Of a stretch of 8,341 nucleotides of DNA, positions 5,953-8,341 are shown in pieces. The position numbers and the translations under genes are program-made. Under the pieces are notes generated by a model that searched no databases, was not told the origin of the DNA, and saw nothing but the letters and a program-made list of their open reading frames with translations. This DNA is from an uncultured Coriobacteriaceae bacterium (GTDB lineage: Bacteria; Actinomycetota; Coriobacteriia; Coriobacteriales; Eggerthellaceae): assembly GCA_900552585.1 (NCBI GenBank), contig USAB01000081.1:1-8341 (forward strand). Direction: 5' to 3'. How positions within the stretch are numbered: position 1 is the first letter of the stretch; each line of letters opens with the position of its first letter.

Positions 5953-6426
5953 CTAGGCGTTGACCTGGCGCAGGACGTTCACCATTTCGATGGCGCCCGT
6001 GACGCACTCGGCGCCCTTGTTGCCGGCCTTCGAGCCCGCACGCTCGATGGCCTGCTCGATGGTGTCCGTGGTAATGATGCCGAACATCACGGGCACGCCG
6101 GTCTTCAGGGACGCCTGGGCAACGCCCTTCGCCGCCTCGTTGCAGACCAAATCGTAGTGGCTGGTGGCACCGCGGATGACGGCACCCAGCGCGATGACGG
6201 CGTCGTACTTGCCGCTCTGCGCCATGCTCTGCGCCACCAGCGGCACCTCGAATGCGCCCGGCACCCAAGCCACGGTCACGTCCTCATCGGGAACGTCATG
6301 GCGCTTCAGGGCATCCAGCGCACCGCCCAGCAGCTTGTTCGTGATGAACTCGTTGAAGCGGGTCACCACGATGCCCACCTTCATTCCCTGGTTAACGACC
6401 TTGCCCTCGATAACGTTGACTGCCAT
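5953..6426 (-). CDS. ribH: 6,7-dimethyl-8-ribityllumazine synthase
   Basis: The 157-residue enzyme condenses 5-amino-6-ribitylamino-uracil with 3,4-dihydroxy-2-butanone 4-phosphate to form lumazine, the penultimate riboflavin step, usually as an icosahedral 60-mer or a pentamer. Conserved parts are RFNEFIT (23-29), WVPGAFEVP (54-62), [16 protein letters not shown] (79-94) with proton-shuttling H90, and [17 protein letters not shown] followed by NKG near the C-terminus. ATG 6426-6424 has AAAGGAAAG just upstream. A longer frame to 6627 exists but overlaps ribBA and lacks family similarity. It is the last gene of the rib unit, 103 nt after ribBA and followed by a strong terminator. The length is normal for the family. 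Confidence 0.97.
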   Translation of the reverse strand: MAVNVIEGKVVNQGMKVGIVVTRFNEFITNKLLGGALDALKRHDVPDEDVTVAWVPGAFEVPLVAQSMAQSGKYDAVIALGAVIRGATSHYDLVCNEAAKGVAQASLKTGVPVMFGIITTDTIEQAIERAGSKAGNKGAECVTGAIEMVNVLRQVNA

Positions 6427-6495
6427 GTCTTTCCTTTCTCTCTCGCCGCGCGGCCATCCGGGCGCATGCAGCGTGGATGAATCCTTCGTACGCAT

Positions 6496-6519
6496 CCGGC
6501 ACCCGCCTGCGGGCACCGG
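6496..6519 (-). other. Intercistronic hairpin between ribBA and ribH
   Basis: Starting 10 bases after the ribBA stop, two 11-nt arms (6519-6509 and 6506-6496) face each other. In the minus-strand RNA the arms pair along their whole length, including a tandem U-G/G-U wobble in the middle; the complementary strand would have two mismatches there. This fits a structure formed by the operon's own mRNA. It has no T-tract, so it is more likely a stability or processing element or a weak attenuator than a full terminator. Confidence 0.5.
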
Positions 6520-6529
6520 GAAACGGTTG

Positions 6530-7777
6530 CTAGTCCTGCGTGTCTGCCACCGGCAGGTTGTCCAGCTTGTGGCCCATGCGATCGCGCTTCGTCTCAAGAT
6601 AGCGACGATCGAACTTCTGGGGCGCAATCTCGATGGGAACGCGCTCGACGATCTTCAGGTTGAAGCCGCCCAGGCCGTACACCTTCGCCGGGTTGTTCGT
6701 CAGCAGGCGGATGGTCTTGCATCCCAGGTTGCGCAGGATCTGCGCACCGCTCCAATATTCGCGCAGGTCAGGAGCGAATCCCAGCGCCACGTTCGCGTCG
6801 ACGGTGTCCAGGCCCTGCTCCTGCAGCGCATAGGCTTTCAGCTTGTTGATGAGGCCGATGCCGCGGCCCTCCTGGCGCATGTACAGCAGCACGCCGCGCC
6901 CTTCGCGCTCGATCTGCTCCATGGCACGGTGCAGCTGGTCGCCGCAATCGCAGCGCTCGGAGCCGAACACATCGCCGGTCAGGCATTCGCTGTGCACGCG
7001 GACCAGGACGTTCTCGCCGTTGCCGATATCGCCCTTCACCAGCGCCACATGCTCCTCGCCCGTGATGTCGTTCACGAAACCGTGGATGACGAAGGAACCG
7101 TACTTCGTAGGCATGTGCGCCACGGCCTCTTCCTTCATATGGTTGTCATGCTCACGGCAATAATCCTGGAGCTGCTTGATGGAGATGAACGTCAGACCCC
7201 ATTCCTTCGCCTTTTGCAGCAGCTCCGTGGTGCGCATCATGGTGCCGTCATCGCGCATGATCTCGCAGCACAGGCCGCACTGCTTCATGCCGGCATGACG
7301 CAGCAGGTCGACGGTGGCCTCCGTGTGGCCGTTGCGCTCCAGCACGCCGCCCGGCTTCGCGACCAGCGGGAACATGTGGCCGGGACGGCGGAAGTCCTCG
7401 GGCTTCGCCGTGTCGTCTACGCATTTCATGGCGGTGTACGAGCGCTCCGCGGCGGAGATGCCCGTGGTGGTGTCCTTATGATCGATGGACACCGTGAACG
7501 CCGTCTCGTGGTTGTCCGTGTTCTCGGAAACCATCTGCGTGAAGTTCAGGCGATGCGCGATATCGGCGCTCATGGGCATGCAGATCAGGCCCTTCGCATG
7601 CGTGGCCATGAAGTTCACGTTCGCCTGGGTGGCGTACTCGGCCGCGCAGATCAGGTCGCCCTCGTTTTCGCGGTCGGGGTCGTCCACCACCATGATCAGA
7701 TGGCCGGCCTGCAGCTCGTTGATGGCATCCTGGACGGTGCCCATCTGCGCTGCGTTCTCCGAAACGTTCTCGGTCAT
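6530..7777 (-). CDS. ribBA: Bifunctional 3,4-dihydroxy-2-butanone 4-phosphate synthase / GTP cyclohydrolase II
   Basis: The 415-residue fusion supplies both riboflavin precursors. The N-terminal DHBP synthase domain (about 12-210) converts ribulose 5-phosphate and shows [11 protein letters not shown] (32-42, metal ligand E37) and [20 protein letters not shown] (131-150) with the metal ligand H151. The C-terminal GTP cyclohydrolase II domain (about 220-413) opens GTP to the diaminopyrimidine. It has the zinc cysteines C265, C276 and C278 ([20 protein letters not shown]), RQEGRGIGL (301-309) and the [12 protein letters not shown] motif (about 357-368). Both active sites look intact, unlike some RibBA paralogues with a dead half. 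ATG 7777-7775 has a GAGAGG site 5 bases upstream. It lies 67 nt downstream of ribE, and ribH follows after 103 nt. This ribE-ribBA-ribH order is the same as in the B. subtilis operon. Confidence 0.97.
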   Translation of the reverse strand: MTENVSENAAQMGTVQDAINELQAGHLIMVVDDPDRENEGDLICAAEYATQANVNFMATHAKGLICMPMSADIAHRLNFTQMVSENTDNHETAFTVSIDHKDTTTGISAAERSYTAMKCVDDTAKPEDFRRPGHMFPLVAKPGGVLERNGHTEATVDLLRHAGMKQCGLCCEIMRDDGTMMRTTELLQKAKEWGLTFISIKQLQDYCREHDNHMKEEAVAHMPTKYGSFVIHGFVNDITGEEHVALVKGDIGNGENVLVRVHSECLTGDVFGSERCDCGDQLHRAMEQIEREGRGVLLYMRQEGRGIGLINKLKAYALQEQGLDTVDANVALGFAPDLREYWSGAQILRNLGCKTIRLLTNNPAKVYGLGGFNLKIVERVPIEIAPQKFDRRYLETKRDRMGHKLDNLPVADTQD

Positions 7778-7801
7778 TTCTACCTCTCAATCTTGCTCGT
7801 A

Positions 7802-7824
7802 GGGCGCGCCGTGCCGGCGTGCCC
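7802..7824 (-). other. Intercistronic hairpin between ribE and ribBA
   Basis: Arms 7802-7811 and 7815-7824 form a GC-rich stem with a 3-nt loop, midway in the 67-nt ribE-ribBA gap. In the sense (minus) RNA one position is an A-C mismatch, leaving 4 and 5 paired bases on either side. No T-tract follows. It ends about 25 bases before the ribBA start codon and might separate translation or stability of the two messages. Confidence 0.4.
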
Positions 7825-7844
7825 CGACGTTTATTCGCATTACC

Positions 7845-8341
7845 TCAGAAGCCGTTGGCCCGCAGGAACTCCATGGTCAGCCCCGGGGCCTCATCGGCCA
7901 GCGAGACATCGTCCGGCTGCTTGCCCAACGCCTTGCCCAGCAGTTTCTGCACGTACTTGCCCACGACGTCGTTTTCCAGGTTCACGATGTCGCCCGCATG
8001 CTTGCCCAGCAGGATGGTCTCCTCGCCGGTATGCGGGATCAGCGAAACCTGGAAGTCCGTGGCGGATACGGTGGCCACCGTCAGGCTGATGCCGTCGATG
8101 GCGATGGAGCCCTTCTCCACAATCAGGTCCAGGATCTCCGGCACCGTGCGGATGCGCACCCAGACGGCATTCTGCTCCGGGCGCATCTCGACGATGGTGC
8201 CCGTGCCGTCGATGTGGCCGGAGACGATGTGACCGCCGAAGCGGCCGTTTGCTGCCATCGCGCGCTCAAGATTGACCGGCGAGCCGCCCTGAAGCGTGCC
8301 GAGCGACGAGCGCCGCAGGCTCTCCGCCATGACATCGGCGG
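7845..8341 (-). CDS. ribE: Riboflavin synthase, alpha-chain type, N-terminus beyond the window
   Basis: The visible 164 residues are the C-terminal three quarters of riboflavin synthase, which transfers a four-carbon unit between two lumazine molecules to give riboflavin. The frame runs through to the window edge. It enters as ADVMAESLRRSSLG, which aligns with the D-M-ETL-R-TNLG segment that ends the first beta-barrel domain of known enzymes, so roughly 45-60 residues are missing. The second barrel follows with GRFGGHIVSGHIDGTG, KGSIAIDGISLTVA and VNLENDVVGKYVQKLL, ending in FLRANGF. The apparent ATG at 8330 is internal and not the true start. The stop is TGA at 7847-7845. It is the most upstream rib gene visible, and ribD would be expected to precede it. 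Confidence 0.95.
   Translation of the reverse strand, partial: ADVMAESLRRSSLGTLQGGSPVNLERAMAANGRFGGHIVSGHIDGTGTIVEMRPEQNAVWVRIRTVPEILDLIVEKGSIAIDGISLTVATVSATDFQVSLIPHTGEETILLGKHAGDIVNLENDVVGKYVQKLLGKALGKQPDDVSLADEAPGLTMEFLRANGF

Noticed and set aside
6427..6627. N-terminal extension of ribH
   Set aside because: It overlaps the end of ribBA and the intercistronic hairpin and has no family similarity. The ATG at 6426 has its own ribosome binding site and gives the normal length.
6164..8089. 641-codon open frame on the + strand, antisense to ribH, ribBA and ribE
   Set aside because: Same explanation: it spans three well-identified genes and their gaps, has no domain signature and no operon logic.
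5742..8341. FMN riboswitch for the rib operon
   Set aside because: No RFN-like conserved helices were seen in any gap. If present it should lie upstream of the first rib gene, outside the window.

Overview
This window is a GC-rich (roughly 60% G+C by eye) bacterial chromosome segment in which every supported gene lies on the minus strand, so the genes are read from high to low coordinates. The GC content, the strong AAGGAG-type ribosome binding sites, the ribE-ribBA-ribH order and the types of proteins present suggest a GC-rich Gram-positive. An actinobacterium of the Coriobacteriia (Eggerthella/Slackia-like) is my best guess, but no rRNA or other taxonomic marker is present, so this is tentative. 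There are ten genes: eight complete and two cut by the window edges. No tRNA, rRNA, insertion sequence, integrase or CRISPR array was seen, and no gene-free stretch exceeds about 215 bases.

Right part (8341 to about 5836): the 3' part of a riboflavin operon. It holds ribE (riboflavin synthase, 5' end outside the window), ribBA (bifunctional DHBP synthase / GTP cyclohydrolase II) and ribH (lumazine synthase). RibBA makes both branch precursors, RibH condenses the last two intermediates into lumazine, and RibE dismutates lumazine into riboflavin. The missing deaminase/reductase RibD and any FMN riboswitch would be expected upstream, beyond 8341. Each gap between these genes contains a GC-rich hairpin, and the unit ends at a strong intrinsic terminator at 5836-5871.

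Left part (5741 to 1): a tightly packed series of seven co-directional genes. In reading order they are a HAD phosphatase (GTG start), ribonuclease HI, a cytoplasmic zinc-dependent phospholipase C-fold protein, a small bacterial-PH membrane protein (YdbS-like), a large three-PH-domain membrane protein (YdbT-like), an MscS-family mechanosensitive channel (GTG start), and the start of a Lys/Ala/Glu-rich helical repeat protein that runs off the left edge. Two junctions have only 3-nt gaps (rnhA to PLC-like, YdbS-like to YdbT-like), which suggests translational coupling. The last gene may also have its own promoter (TATTAT -10 at 326-331). Four of the seven products are membrane proteins or have a membrane-lipid-like fold, so an envelope maintenance or stress role for the distal part of the cluster is a reasonable inference but is not proven.

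The rib genes, rnhA and the HAD gene are ordinary housekeeping genes. The least explained items are the alternating 22/18-residue repeat protein at 1-297, the zinc-phospholipase-fold protein that has its full metal-ligand set but no signal peptide, and the low-complexity insert in the YdbT-like protein.
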